From an uncultured beta proteobacterium (GTDB lineage: Bacteria; Pseudomonadota; Gammaproteobacteria; Burkholderiales; Burkholderiaceae_C): DNA of 33,749 bases. The position numbers and the translations under genes are program-made. Numbering within the stretch: position 1 is the stretch's first letter; each line of letters opens with the position of its first letter. Below the pieces are notes generated by a model. That model was given only the letters and a program-made list of their open reading frames with translations, had not been told where the DNA came from and searched no databases. Positions 10,111 through 17,744 of the stretch are shown piece after piece. The stretch spans positions 1 to 33,749 of the forward strand of contig CAIVLG010000156.1 of the NCBI GenBank assembly GCA_903906695.1. The letters run 5' to 3'.

Positions 10111-10799
10111 GCTGACACCTTTTGCAATGCCAGCGAGTAGCCCGCGTTGCGAACGGTCTTGATGCAATCAAGCGGCTCGAGTTTCTTGCGCAAACGGCTG
10201 ACCACAATGTCGACGGCACGGGTATAGAGGTCCACCTCGTGGCCGCGCAGGTGGTTCAGAATGTCATCACGCGAAAAGACTTTGCCGGCATCTCGTGCCA
10301 GCAAATGCAGCAGAGCGAATTCAGTGCTGGTCAGCTCGATAGTCTCGCCTTGACGCCGCACGCTGCGGGTGGCCGCGTCAATCACCAGCCCCGCAAAGTC
10401 CAGTTGATCGTCGCTGTGCCGGGTCGCTGCCTGTCCGATCACGTGGCGGCGCAGCACGGTTTGCAGTCGGGCCACCAATTCGCGCGGCTCAAAGGGTTTG
10501 GGCAGGTAGTCGTCGGCGCCGAGCTCCAGACCCACAATACGGTCCATCACCTCGCCGCGCGCGGTCAGCATGATGACCGGGATGTCGCTCTCCTTGCGGA
10601 TGGCCCGGCACACGGCAAAACCATCCATCTCGGGCAGCATCACATCGAGTATCACGGCGTCCAGATGGCCCCGGCGCAGGCGCGCAAGCCCTTCGCTGGG
10701 TCGCAGCGCACATTCGAGCTCCAGATCAAAACGCGCAAAGTAGGCCGCCAGCGGCGGCCCCAGTTGCGCGTCATCATCGATCAGCAGGATTCGGTGCAT
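10107..10799 (-). CDS. OmpR/PhoB-family response regulator
   Basis: DNA-binding partner of the adjacent kinase. The 230-residue protein has a receiver domain (1-120) with acidic pair D9-D10, phospho-acceptor D52 (LDVMLPEMDG), T79 and K101 (KPFEP). A winged-helix output domain follows (about 130-228), with TSTEFALLHLLA and the RAVDIVVSRLRKKLE recognition region. Its stop overlaps the kinase start by 4 bases, implying translational coupling. A tandem TTTCAGT repeat upstream of the next gene (11410-11426) is a candidate binding site. It resembles CpxR/RstA-type regulators, but subfamily cannot be fixed by eye. Confidence 0.95.
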   Translation of the reverse strand: MHRILLIDDDAQLGPPLAAYFARFDLELECALRPSEGLARLRRGHLDAVILDVMLPEMDGFAVCRAIRKESDIPVIMLTARGEVMDRIVGLELGADDYLPKPFEPRELVARLQTVLRRHVIGQAATRHSDDQLDFAGLVIDAATRSVRRQGETIELTSTEFALLHLLARDAGKVFSRDDILNHLRGHEVDLYTRAVDIVVSRLRKKLEPLDCIKTVRNAGYSLALQKVSA

Positions 10800-10848
10800 G
10801 GCTCATTGTCCCACTCGCCGCTTTCGCGATGACCTCCCTGCCGTTGCC

Positions 10849-11319
10849 TCACCCACGATGAAACCAGCGTCCACGTCCTTCCATGAAGTCGCGCACTTTC
10901 TGCTGTTGCGCAGGGTTCAGACTATCGTAAAAATCGGCCAAAGCGGCGATAACTTCAGGGCTCTTCGCCTGCACTGTGCTGGTCTTCTCCGTGATCAGTG
11001 TTTGCGCGCGGGCTCGGTCGAACTTCTCAGTCGCCACCAGCGACTTGACTTCTGCGCGTGGGTCCTTGGCCTGGCCCATGAGCGCTGTGCGCTGTTCGTA
11101 GAGCTTGTCAGCCAGCGCCGTGAGGCGCTTTTGCTGATCTGCGTTGAGGTCGAGCCGACTGGTGACTCGATCCACCATCTTGCTTCGGATTTGCGTGTAT
11201 TGCTCCGGACTCATCGTCGCGCCGAAGTCGTGATGGCGATGTCCGCAAGCGGTCAGGCCACACACCAGAATAGTTGCGCCAAAGATGCCGAACAGGCTAC
11301 GTTTGATCCAGGGTTTCAT
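10849..11319 (-). CDS. Spy/CpxP-like periplasmic lipoprotein
   Basis: A 156-residue protein with a Lys/Arg-rich start, a hydrophobic stretch and a lipobox LTAC ending at C25, so it should be lipidated. The mature part is helical and charged, with two copies of the LTxxQ-like pattern: LNADQQKRLTALADKLYEQ (about 59-77) and LNPAQQQKVRDFMEGR (about 134-149). Spy/CpxP proteins are periplasmic chaperones or negative modulators of envelope-stress kinases. It is the first gene of a three-gene minus-strand unit with the response regulator and kinase, which supports that role. A His-rich patch (HRHHDF) follows the lipid cysteine and could bind metal. Confidence 0.8.
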   Translation of the reverse strand: MKPWIKRSLFGIFGATILVCGLTACGHRHHDFGATMSPEQYTQIRSKMVDRVTSRLDLNADQQKRLTALADKLYEQRTALMGQAKDPRAEVKSLVATEKFDRARAQTLITEKTSTVQAKSPEVIAALADFYDSLNPAQQQKVRDFMEGRGRWFHRG

Positions 11320-11409
11320 GATTTTGTTCCATTTTCAGGAGTTGGTTGAACAGGACCGTGATGGTGCCCAAGACCGGTGGCCAGGTGTTGTCGTGACGGT
11401 ATCGGTTTG

Positions 11410-11426
11410 TTTCAGTTCATTTCAGT
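11410..11426. promoter_or_regulatory. Tandem TTTCAGT repeat, candidate OmpR-type regulator site
   Basis: TTTCAGT occurs at 11410-11416 and again at 11420-11426, a 10-base period. Read on the minus strand this is ACTGAAA-TGA-ACTGAAA. OmpR-family regulators bind such direct repeats spaced by about one helical turn. It lies about 90 bases before the Spy/CpxP-like start and about 55 bases before the TetR gene, so it could control the stress unit, the TetR gene or both. Inference from spacing. Confidence 0.4.
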
Positions 11427-11481
11427 CTGGATTACGGTTGCACGGCCATTTCAAGAAGTCGCCGCAGTTATATTCAACACC

Positions 11482-12126
11482 ATGGCAACAGTTCAATCCA
11501 TGAAGCCGCGCTTGAGGGATGCGGACCGATCGCAGCAGGCGATTCTGGTGGCGGCAAGAGATGAATTCGCCCAGTACGGCCTGGGCGGAGCGCGCATGGA
11601 TCGAATTGCTGAGCGAGTCAAACTCAACAAGCGGCTGATCTACTACTACTTCGCGCGCAAGGAAGATCTTTTCCTGGCCGTGCTTGAACGCACCTATGCC
11701 GACATCCGCGACGCGGAAAAACAGTTGCATCTAACGGACCTGGCGCCAGCTCTGGCGATCCGGCGGCTTACGGAATTTACCTGGAGCTATTACCTGCAAC
11801 ACCCGGAATTCATTTCCCTGCTTAACACCGCCAACCTGCATCAGGCCAAGCATCTGATGAAGTCTGACCGCATCCGGGACATGAACTCGCCGCTGATTGA
11901 AACCCTGGGCCAAATTCTGGAGCGCGGCCGCGTTGAAGGCATTTTCCGCGGCGGTATCGATCCGTTGCAACTCTACGTTTCCATTGCGGGTCTGGCCTAT
12001 TTTTACCTCTCCAACAAGCACACGCTGTCAACCATCTTTGGCCGCAACCTGATGACACCCGAGGCTCTTGGCGAACGCTTGGCACATATGTGCGATCTGA
12101 TCCAAGGGTATGTACTGATGGATTGA
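11482..12126 (+). CDS. TetR/AcrR-family transcriptional regulator
   Basis: The 214-residue protein has an N-terminal TetR helix-turn-helix (about residues 14-63; ARMDRIAERVKLNKRLIYYYF is the typical core) and an all-helical ligand-binding C-terminal domain of the kind seen in regulators of catabolic operons. It is oriented toward the eleven-gene cluster that begins 111 bases downstream. A perfect inverted repeat overlaps the promoter of that cluster, so it is the best candidate for its controller. ATG 11482 gives normal family length; ATG 11500 is an alternative, and the open frame upstream (from 11377) lacks TetR features. Confidence 0.9.
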   Translation: MATVQSMKPRLRDADRSQQAILVAARDEFAQYGLGGARMDRIAERVKLNKRLIYYYFARKEDLFLAVLERTYADIRDAEKQLHLTDLAPALAIRRLTEFTWSYYLQHPEFISLLNTANLHQAKHLMKSDRIRDMNSPLIETLGQILERGRVEGIFRGGIDPLQLYVSIAGLAYFYLSNKHTLSTIFGRNLMTPEALGERLAHMCDLIQGYVLMD

Positions 12127-12139
12127 GCCATTCTTTGAA

Positions 12140-12186
12140 TTGACGGGCCATAAAGTCCCTTTCTACAATTCACGCTCTGGTGAATT
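12140..12186 (+). promoter_or_regulatory. Candidate sigma70 promoter and operator for the catabolic cluster
   Basis: TTGACG at 12140-12145 and TACAAT at 12164-12169 are separated by 18 bases and make a good sigma70 promoter. A perfect 7-bp inverted repeat, AATTCAC (12167-12173) and GTGAATT (12180-12186) around GCTCTG, covers the end of the -10 box and the expected transcription start. A regulator bound there would block transcription. It lies 52 bases before the first gene of the cluster. Sequence elements are seen; the pairing with the TetR protein is inferred. Confidence 0.55.
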
Positions 12187-12237
12187 AGGGCCGCTCGTTC
12201 CCTGATTCCCACTTACTATATTTCATCAGGACAAATC

Positions 12238-13404
12238 ATGGCGATACAGAAACTCGGCATCATCATGCATGGCGTTACCGGACGCATGGGAACGAATCAG
12301 CATTTGATCCGTTCCATTGTCGCCCTGCGCAAGCAAGGGGGTGTCTCTCTGTCCAATGGAGCGAGAGTCATGCCAGACCCGATTCTTATCGGACGCGACG
12401 CTGCGAAGATAGAGGCTCTGGCAAAAGCGAACGGCGTCGAGCGCTGGGGCACCAACCTCGACGCGGCTCTGGCCAACAAGGACGACACAGTGTTCTTCGA
12501 TTCTGGCACGACGCAAATGCGCCCGACCCTGTTGGCCAAAGCCATACGCGCGGGTAAACATGTCTATTGCGAAAAGCCGATTGCGACCAACCTGAATGAA
12601 GCCGTAGAGATCACCCGGTTAGCGCAGCAATCTGGCTTGAAGCACGGAGTCGTGCAGGACAAGCTGTTTCTGCCAGGCCTGCGCAAGCTCGATATGCTTC
12701 GGCGTGCAGATTTTTTCGGCAGGTTGCTCAGCGTTCGCATCGAGTTCGGCTACTGGGTCTTTGAAGGCGACCTGCAGCCGATCCAGCGCCCCAGCTGGAA
12801 CTACCGGGCCGAGGACGGCGGGGGCATCATCCTGGACATGGTTTGTCACTGGCGTTACGTTTTGGACAACTTGTTCGGCGAAGTGCAATCGGTCTCGTGC
12901 CTAGGGGCTACCCATATCCCCAAGCGCTGGGACGAGACCGGCACGCCTTACGACTGCACGGCCGACGATGCAGCTTACGCAACTTTCGAACTCAAGGGTC
13001 ACCAGGGCGAAAAAGTCATCGCCCAGGTCAATAGCTCGTGGACCACTCGGGTGCGTCGAGACGATCTGGTGACCTTTCATGTGGACGGCACGCGCGGTTC
13101 AGCCGTGGCAGGTCTGACCAGTTGCCGAGCCCAATCCCGCGTCAACACGCCGCGACCGGTCTGGAATCCCGATGAGAAACAAGCCATACCTTTCTTCGAC
13201 CAATGGGCCGAGGTGCCCGACACCCAGGTCTATGACAACGGCTTCAAGATTCAGTGGGAACACTTTATTCGCCATGTTGTGGAAAACGAACCCTGGCGCT
13301 GGACTCTGGCTGAAGGTGCCAAAGGCATTCAACTGGTCGAGGCCGCACTGCAAAGCTGGAAAGAGCGGCGTTGGATCGATGTTCCCGAGCTCCGTATCGG
13401 ATAG
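12238..13404 (+). CDS. Gfo/Idh/MocA-family NAD(P)-dependent oxidoreductase
   Basis: First gene of the cluster. The 388-residue product has an N-terminal Rossmann fold whose loop, HGVTGRMGTNQ (about 11-21), resembles the GxxGRMG loop of dihydrodipicolinate reductase more than the usual GxGxxG. The family motif CEKPIA is near residue 109, and a C-terminal substrate domain follows. Family members oxidise or reduce a hydroxyl of sugars, inositols or their derivatives. Its position before a DUF993 protein and a sugar-isomerase-like protein suggests it generates a keto intermediate for later C-C cleavage. The substrate is not known. Confidence 0.88.
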   Translation: MAIQKLGIIMHGVTGRMGTNQHLIRSIVALRKQGGVSLSNGARVMPDPILIGRDAAKIEALAKANGVERWGTNLDAALANKDDTVFFDSGTTQMRPTLLAKAIRAGKHVYCEKPIATNLNEAVEITRLAQQSGLKHGVVQDKLFLPGLRKLDMLRRADFFGRLLSVRIEFGYWVFEGDLQPIQRPSWNYRAEDGGGIILDMVCHWRYVLDNLFGEVQSVSCLGATHIPKRWDETGTPYDCTADDAAYATFELKGHQGEKVIAQVNSSWTTRVRRDDLVTFHVDGTRGSAVAGLTSCRAQSRVNTPRPVWNPDEKQAIPFFDQWAEVPDTQVYDNGFKIQWEHFIRHVVENEPWRWTLAEGAKGIQLVEAALQSWKERRWIDVPELRIG

Positions 13405-13424
13405 ACGTTTGGGTTGAAAGCGCG

Positions 13425-14636
13425 ATGACTTTGAGCTTGCAACTTCCCAACGTCGATGGCACGCTCACGCGCTATGCCTTGCGAAACAGCGCGCCGGCTC
13501 CGTTGCCCGCCGGCAAAGTGGCCTTCAACCGGATCGTCTATTCGGCGGCGCATGTAGTTGCCAATCCGCGTGCCGCCATTGACCCCTGGTTGCAATGCGC
13601 TGTGGACTGGGATCAGACGATTTCCTATCGAAGGTATCTGTGGTCACTGGGTCTGGGCGTGGCCGAAGCGATGGACACGGCACAGCGCGGCATGGGTCTT
13701 GATTGGCCGACCTCGCTCGAATTGATCCGCCAATCCCTGGAGGCGGCCCGCGACGTGCCGGGCGCAGTGCTGGCCTCGGGTTGTGGCACCGATCACCTGG
13801 AGCTCGATAGCGTCAAGACGATCGACGCGGTCATTGCTGGCTATGAGGAACAAATGGAGGCTATCGAGAAGCTCGGTGGCAAACTTATTGTCATGGCCAG
13901 CCGCGCGCTGGCGCGCGTCGCCCGAAGCCCGGCGGACTATGAGCGTGTCTACGACCGCATCCTGAGCCAGGCGCGACAACCCGTGATCCTGCATTGGCTC
14001 GGCGACATGTTCGATCCAGCCTTGAAAGGCTATTGGGGATCGGGCGACGCCGATGCTGCGATGAGCACGGCCATCGGCATCATCAATGCGCACCCAAGCA
14101 AGGTTGACGGCATCAAGATTTCGCTGCTTAGCAAGGAAAAGGAAATCACCATGCGGCGCCGCTTGCCCGCAACCGGTGGCATCGACGGTAGGGGTGTGCG
14201 CATGTACACCGGCGATGATTTCAATTATGCGGAGCTCATCGCCGGAGATGGCTTTGGCAGCGCACTAGTGTGCGGACAGAGTGACGCGTTGCTCGGCATT
14301 TTTGATGCCATTGCGCCCGCGGCCAGTACCGCTTTGGCCGCTCTGGCGCAAGGCGATATTGAGAAATTTCGAGCCATTCTTGATCCCACCGTGCCACTTT
14401 CGCGTCACATCTTTGCCGCGCCCACGCGCTACTACAAGACCGGCGTGGTATTCATGGCCTGGCTCAACGGTCATCAGAGCCACTTCACCATGGTCGGTGG
14501 CCAGCAAAGTACGCGCTCGATCGTGCACCTGAGCCAGCTGTTTCGCCTGGCCGATGCGGCCAATGCGCTGCAGCAACCCGAGCTGGCGCTGCATCGAATG
14601 AAGATACTGTGCGCCGTGCATGGCATCGAGAGCTGA
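13425..14636 (+). CDS. DUF993 / dihydrodipicolinate-synthase-like protein
   Basis: The 403-residue protein matches, from memory, the DUF993 family, distant relatives of class I (Schiff-base) aldolases. No experimentally fixed reaction is known to me. Visible features are HWLGDMFDPAL (about 190-200), VDGIKISLLS with K231 in the position expected for a Schiff-base lysine, and GDDFNYAEL. Spacing to the neighbours is tight (20 bases after the oxidoreductase, 2 bases before the next gene). ATG 13425 was chosen although upstream sequence is open, because the upstream part overlaps the preceding gene. A retro-aldol role on a keto-sugar-like intermediate is inferred from fold and context. Confidence 0.8.
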   Translation: MTLSLQLPNVDGTLTRYALRNSAPAPLPAGKVAFNRIVYSAAHVVANPRAAIDPWLQCAVDWDQTISYRRYLWSLGLGVAEAMDTAQRGMGLDWPTSLELIRQSLEAARDVPGAVLASGCGTDHLELDSVKTIDAVIAGYEEQMEAIEKLGGKLIVMASRALARVARSPADYERVYDRILSQARQPVILHWLGDMFDPALKGYWGSGDADAAMSTAIGIINAHPSKVDGIKISLLSKEKEITMRRRLPATGGIDGRGVRMYTGDDFNYAELIAGDGFGSALVCGQSDALLGIFDAIAPAASTALAALAQGDIEKFRAILDPTVPLSRHIFAAPTRYYKTGVVFMAWLNGHQSHFTMVGGQQSTRSIVHLSQLFRLADAANALQQPELALHRMKILCAVHGIES

Positions 14637-14638
14637 AG

Positions 14639-15550
14639 ATGCGAGATTTTTCGCAAGATCATCAGTGGCTTTCCATCAACACGGCGACGCTGCGCAAACA
14701 GTGGACGCTGGACCGCATCATCGAGGAATGTGCCAAGCGGGGTATCCGCGCCATCAGTCCGTGGCGCGACCAGGTTGCCGCCGTCGGGCTGGAGCAGATC
14801 GCCCGGCAATTGCGCGGCACCGGCATAGCGCTCTCGGGCTATTGTCGCGGTGGCTTTTTTCCTGCCGTCGACGCTGCAGGGCGACAGCAGGCATTGCTGG
14901 ACAACCGGCGTGCCATTGACGAAGCCAAGACACTGAACGCGCCCTGTCTGGTGCTGGTGGTCGGCGCCTTGCCTGGTGCACTGACCGGCAAGCCCGACTA
15001 CACCGACATCAGTCGTGCCCGCACCGAGGTCCGCGACGGCATTGCCGCCACGCTGGAGTATGCAAGGCAAGTGAACATGCCTTTGGCCATCGAGCCCCTG
15101 CACCCGATGCAGGCGGCTGAACGCGCCTGCGTGAACACGCTGGAGCAGGCGCTTGACCTGTGCGATGAACTCGATCCTCCGGATGTTGGAAAAGACACTC
15201 CATCAGTCCAGGGGAGGGTCTGTCATCTGGGTGTGGCTCTCGATATCTACCACGTATGGTGGGACCCGAAGCTGCAGCAACAAATTGCGCGCGCCAGCAG
15301 CAATCCAGCAAGAAACAGGTTGCTCGCCTACCACGTCTGCGACTGGCTGACGCCGACGCGCGATTTGCTCAACGACCGTGGCATGATGGGCGACGGCGTG
15401 GTCGAGCTCAAGAAAATTCGAGGTTGGATCGAGCAGGCCGGCTACCTTGGGTTTAGCGAAGTCGAGATCTTTTCGGAAACCAACTGGTGGCTCAAGCCTG
15501 GCGAAGAGGTACTTGATACCTGCATCGCACGCCACCGCAGCGCTGTCTAG
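14639..15550 (+). CDS. Sugar phosphate isomerase/epimerase-like TIM barrel
   Basis: The 303-residue protein belongs to the xylose-isomerase-like / AP-endonuclease-2 superfamily. Candidate metal ligands appear in order: Glu in IEPLHPM, Asp in ALDIYHVWWDP, His in YHVCDW and Glu in SEVEIFSE. Such proteins isomerise or epimerise sugars and keto-inositols using a divalent metal. It starts 2 bases after the DUF993 stop, implying translational coupling. A second, distinct member of the superfamily lies at 20915-21745, so the pathway may need two isomerisation or epimerisation steps, or one copy has another chemistry. Confidence 0.82.
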   Translation: MRDFSQDHQWLSINTATLRKQWTLDRIIEECAKRGIRAISPWRDQVAAVGLEQIARQLRGTGIALSGYCRGGFFPAVDAAGRQQALLDNRRAIDEAKTLNAPCLVLVVGALPGALTGKPDYTDISRARTEVRDGIAATLEYARQVNMPLAIEPLHPMQAAERACVNTLEQALDLCDELDPPDVGKDTPSVQGRVCHLGVALDIYHVWWDPKLQQQIARASSNPARNRLLAYHVCDWLTPTRDLLNDRGMMGDGVVELKKIRGWIEQAGYLGFSEVEIFSETNWWLKPGEEVLDTCIARHRSAV

Positions 15551-15579
15551 CGCCGCATTTTCTTGACAGAGCATGCACA

Positions 15580-16602
15580 GTGAATTTGCCTAGCCGATTT
15601 GAAGACATCGAACAACTCGAAGACTTTATGTCTGCGCCCTCGCAGGCACTGGTCAACGCATTGGCGTGCGTGTCGGGCGATATCATGGTGCTCGGCGTGG
15701 GTGGCAAGATGGGACCCACACTGGCCCGCATGGCCAAACGTGCAGCGCCGGCAAAACGCATCATCGGTGTGGCACGCTTTTCCGAGGCCGGCTTGCGTGA
15801 ACGCCTGCAACAGCAGGGCGTCGAGTGCCTTCAGGCCGATCTGCTCTCGCGCGAGGCGCTGACTGCCCTGCCCGAGGCCGACAATATCATTTTCATGGCA
15901 GGTCGCAAGTTCGGCTCCAGCGGCAGCGAATGGCTGACCTGGGCCATGAATGCGCACGTGCCTGCACTGGTCGCCGAGCGCTATCGCAGTTCGCGAATTG
16001 TGGCTTTCTCCACCGCCTGTGTTTACCCCTTTGTCAGCGTCGCCGGCAACGGAGCCAAAGAAGAGTTGCCACCGACAGCGCCCTCCGGGGAATACGCCAA
16101 CTCCTGCGTGGCGCGCGAGCGTATGTTCGAACATTTCTCACATCAATACCGCACGCCAGGTCGGCTCTTGCGTCTGTCCTACGCGATCGACATGCGCTAT
16201 GGCGTGGTGATGGACCTGGCAAAGAAAGTGCTGGGGCGCGAGCCAATTGACTTGACCATGGGCTACGCCAACATCATCTGGCAGGGTGAAGCCAACGACC
16301 GGGCACTGCAGTCGCTGGCCCATTGTGAGACACCAACCTCGGCGCTGAACCTGAGCGGTCCGAGAATCAGCATTCGCGCCACTGCGCAGGCACTTGGCGA
16401 ACGTCTCGGTATCGCGCCGGTCTTGTCGGGTGCGGAGGCCGATACCGCCTGGCTGGTAGATTGCGATCAGGCAAACACGCTGTTCGGAGCGCCGAAGGTG
16501 AGTCTGGAGACCATGCTCGACTGGACCGCCGATTGGGCGCAACGCGGCATGAGTACGCTTGGGAAACCCACGCACTATGAAACGCGTGATGGCAAGTATT
16601 GA
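15580..16602 (+). CDS. NAD-dependent epimerase/dehydratase-like protein
   Basis: The 340-residue product starts at GTG 15580 and has a Rossmann nucleotide loop VLGVGGKMG (G39, G41, G42, G45) of the extended SDR type, followed by FMAGRKFG and the STACVYPF strand that carries the catalytic Ser/Thr in the family. The usual YxxxK pair is changed: Y172 is followed at +4 by C176 (EYANSCVARERMFE), so the lysine that positions NAD is missing. The C-terminal half keeps the epimerase layout. Role in the cluster: probably redox or epimerisation on the imported compound or an intermediate, but altered chemistry is possible. Confidence 0.8.
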   Translation: MNLPSRFEDIEQLEDFMSAPSQALVNALACVSGDIMVLGVGGKMGPTLARMAKRAAPAKRIIGVARFSEAGLRERLQQQGVECLQADLLSREALTALPEADNIIFMAGRKFGSSGSEWLTWAMNAHVPALVAERYRSSRIVAFSTACVYPFVSVAGNGAKEELPPTAPSGEYANSCVARERMFEHFSHQYRTPGRLLRLSYAIDMRYGVVMDLAKKVLGREPIDLTMGYANIIWQGEANDRALQSLAHCETPTSALNLSGPRISIRATAQALGERLGIAPVLSGAEADTAWLVDCDQANTLFGAPKVSLETMLDWTADWAQRGMSTLGKPTHYETRDGKY

Positions 16603-16613
16603 ATGAGACTTTG

Positions 16614-17684
16614 ATGCACTGGTCCGATATTCCCGCCGCTTCGCTCGCCGTTCTACGAAAAGGTGCCGTCCTTCCGGCCCATCTGTTGGCGCTCGATGCG
16701 CAGCGTGAGTTGGATCGGCAGCGCCAGCGCGCCATGACCCGTTATTACCTCGACGCTGGCGCTGGCGGCATCGCAGTCGGTGTGCATTCGACCCAGTTCG
16801 CGATCCGTGACGTTGGACTGTATGAGCCGGTGCTCGACCTCGCCATGCAGACGGTGCGCGACTGGACGCCGCTGGGTGGTAAGCGGCCCTTGTTCATGAT
16901 TGCCGGCCTGGCCGGCAGGACGGAGCAGGCGCTGCGAGAGGCGGCTACGGCCAGTGCCATGGGCTATCACGCGGGCCTGCTCAGCCTGGCTGCCATGAAA
17001 GGTGCCGATGAGGATAGCTTGATCGAACATTGCCAGCAGATCGCGGATGTCATGCCGGTGGTCGGCTTCTATCTGCAGGAGGCAGTCGGCGGCATTGCGC
17101 TGTCTACCCGCTTTTGGGAGCGTTTCGCTGCCATCGACAACGTGGTGGCGATCAAGATGGCACCCTTTAACCGCTACCGCACGCTTGATGTCATTCGCGG
17201 TGTGGTGGCGGCTCGAGCTGAGCAACGCGTCACGCTCTACACCGGCAACGACGACCACATTGTGCTTGACCTGCTCACGCCGTTTGTTTTCCAGCGCGAT
17301 GGCCAACCAGTGACCGTGCGCATCCAAGGTGGCCTGCTCGGGCACTGGAGCGTCTGGACCCAGCGCGCCGTGCAACTGCTTGGGCGTGTGCACCGGGCGG
17401 TAGCCACAGGCGAGATTGAAGCTGATTTGCTGGCGCTGGACTCGCAGGTCACGGACTGCAACAGCGCCCTGTTCGACGTCGCGCATGATTTTCATGGCTG
17501 CATCGCCGGCTGCCATGAAATTTTGCGCCGCCAGGGACTGCTCGAAGGCGTCTGGTGCCTCGATCCCGCCGAGGGTCTGAGCCCGGGCCAGGCCGAAGAA
17601 CTGAGCCGCGTGAGCACGGCCTACCCCGAACTGATTGACGACGCCTTTGTCAGCGCCAACCTGCCACGCTGGCTGGCCCCTTGA
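16614..17684 (+). CDS. Dihydrodipicolinate synthase-family aldolase/lyase
   Basis: Class I aldolase superfamily (DapA/NanA/KDG aldolase group). The 356-residue product has the conserved barrel elements: GAGGIAVGVHST near residue 49, Y153 in VVGFYLQEA at the position of the DapA tyrosine, and K181 in VVAIKMAPF as the Schiff-base lysine. It is longer than classical DapA (about 290), with an extended C-terminus. Family members split or join pyruvate-like and aldehyde units, or dehydrate sugar acids. ATG 16614 is used; a TTG at 16599 overlapping the previous stop is an alternative. This is the second aldolase-fold protein in the cluster, along with DUF993. Confidence 0.85.
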   Translation: MHWSDIPAASLAVLRKGAVLPAHLLALDAQRELDRQRQRAMTRYYLDAGAGGIAVGVHSTQFAIRDVGLYEPVLDLAMQTVRDWTPLGGKRPLFMIAGLAGRTEQALREAATASAMGYHAGLLSLAAMKGADEDSLIEHCQQIADVMPVVGFYLQEAVGGIALSTRFWERFAAIDNVVAIKMAPFNRYRTLDVIRGVVAARAEQRVTLYTGNDDHIVLDLLTPFVFQRDGQPVTVRIQGGLLGHWSVWTQRAVQLLGRVHRAVATGEIEADLLALDSQVTDCNSALFDVAHDFHGCIAGCHEILRRQGLLEGVWCLDPAEGLSPGQAEELSRVSTAYPELIDDAFVSANLPRWLAP

Positions 17685-17744
17685 CCAAGTGTGTATATTT
17701 GATCCACTGCATCCACCTCCCCCCAAACCACTGAAGGAGACATC

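Noticed and set aside
10111..10167. Upstream ATG for the sensor kinase
   Set aside because: It would overlap the regulator gene by 61 bases; the GTG overlapping the regulator stop has a good ribosome site.
11377..11481. N-terminal extension of the TetR frame
   Set aside because: The 35 extra residues do not resemble a TetR start and the region carries the candidate regulator repeat and promoter.
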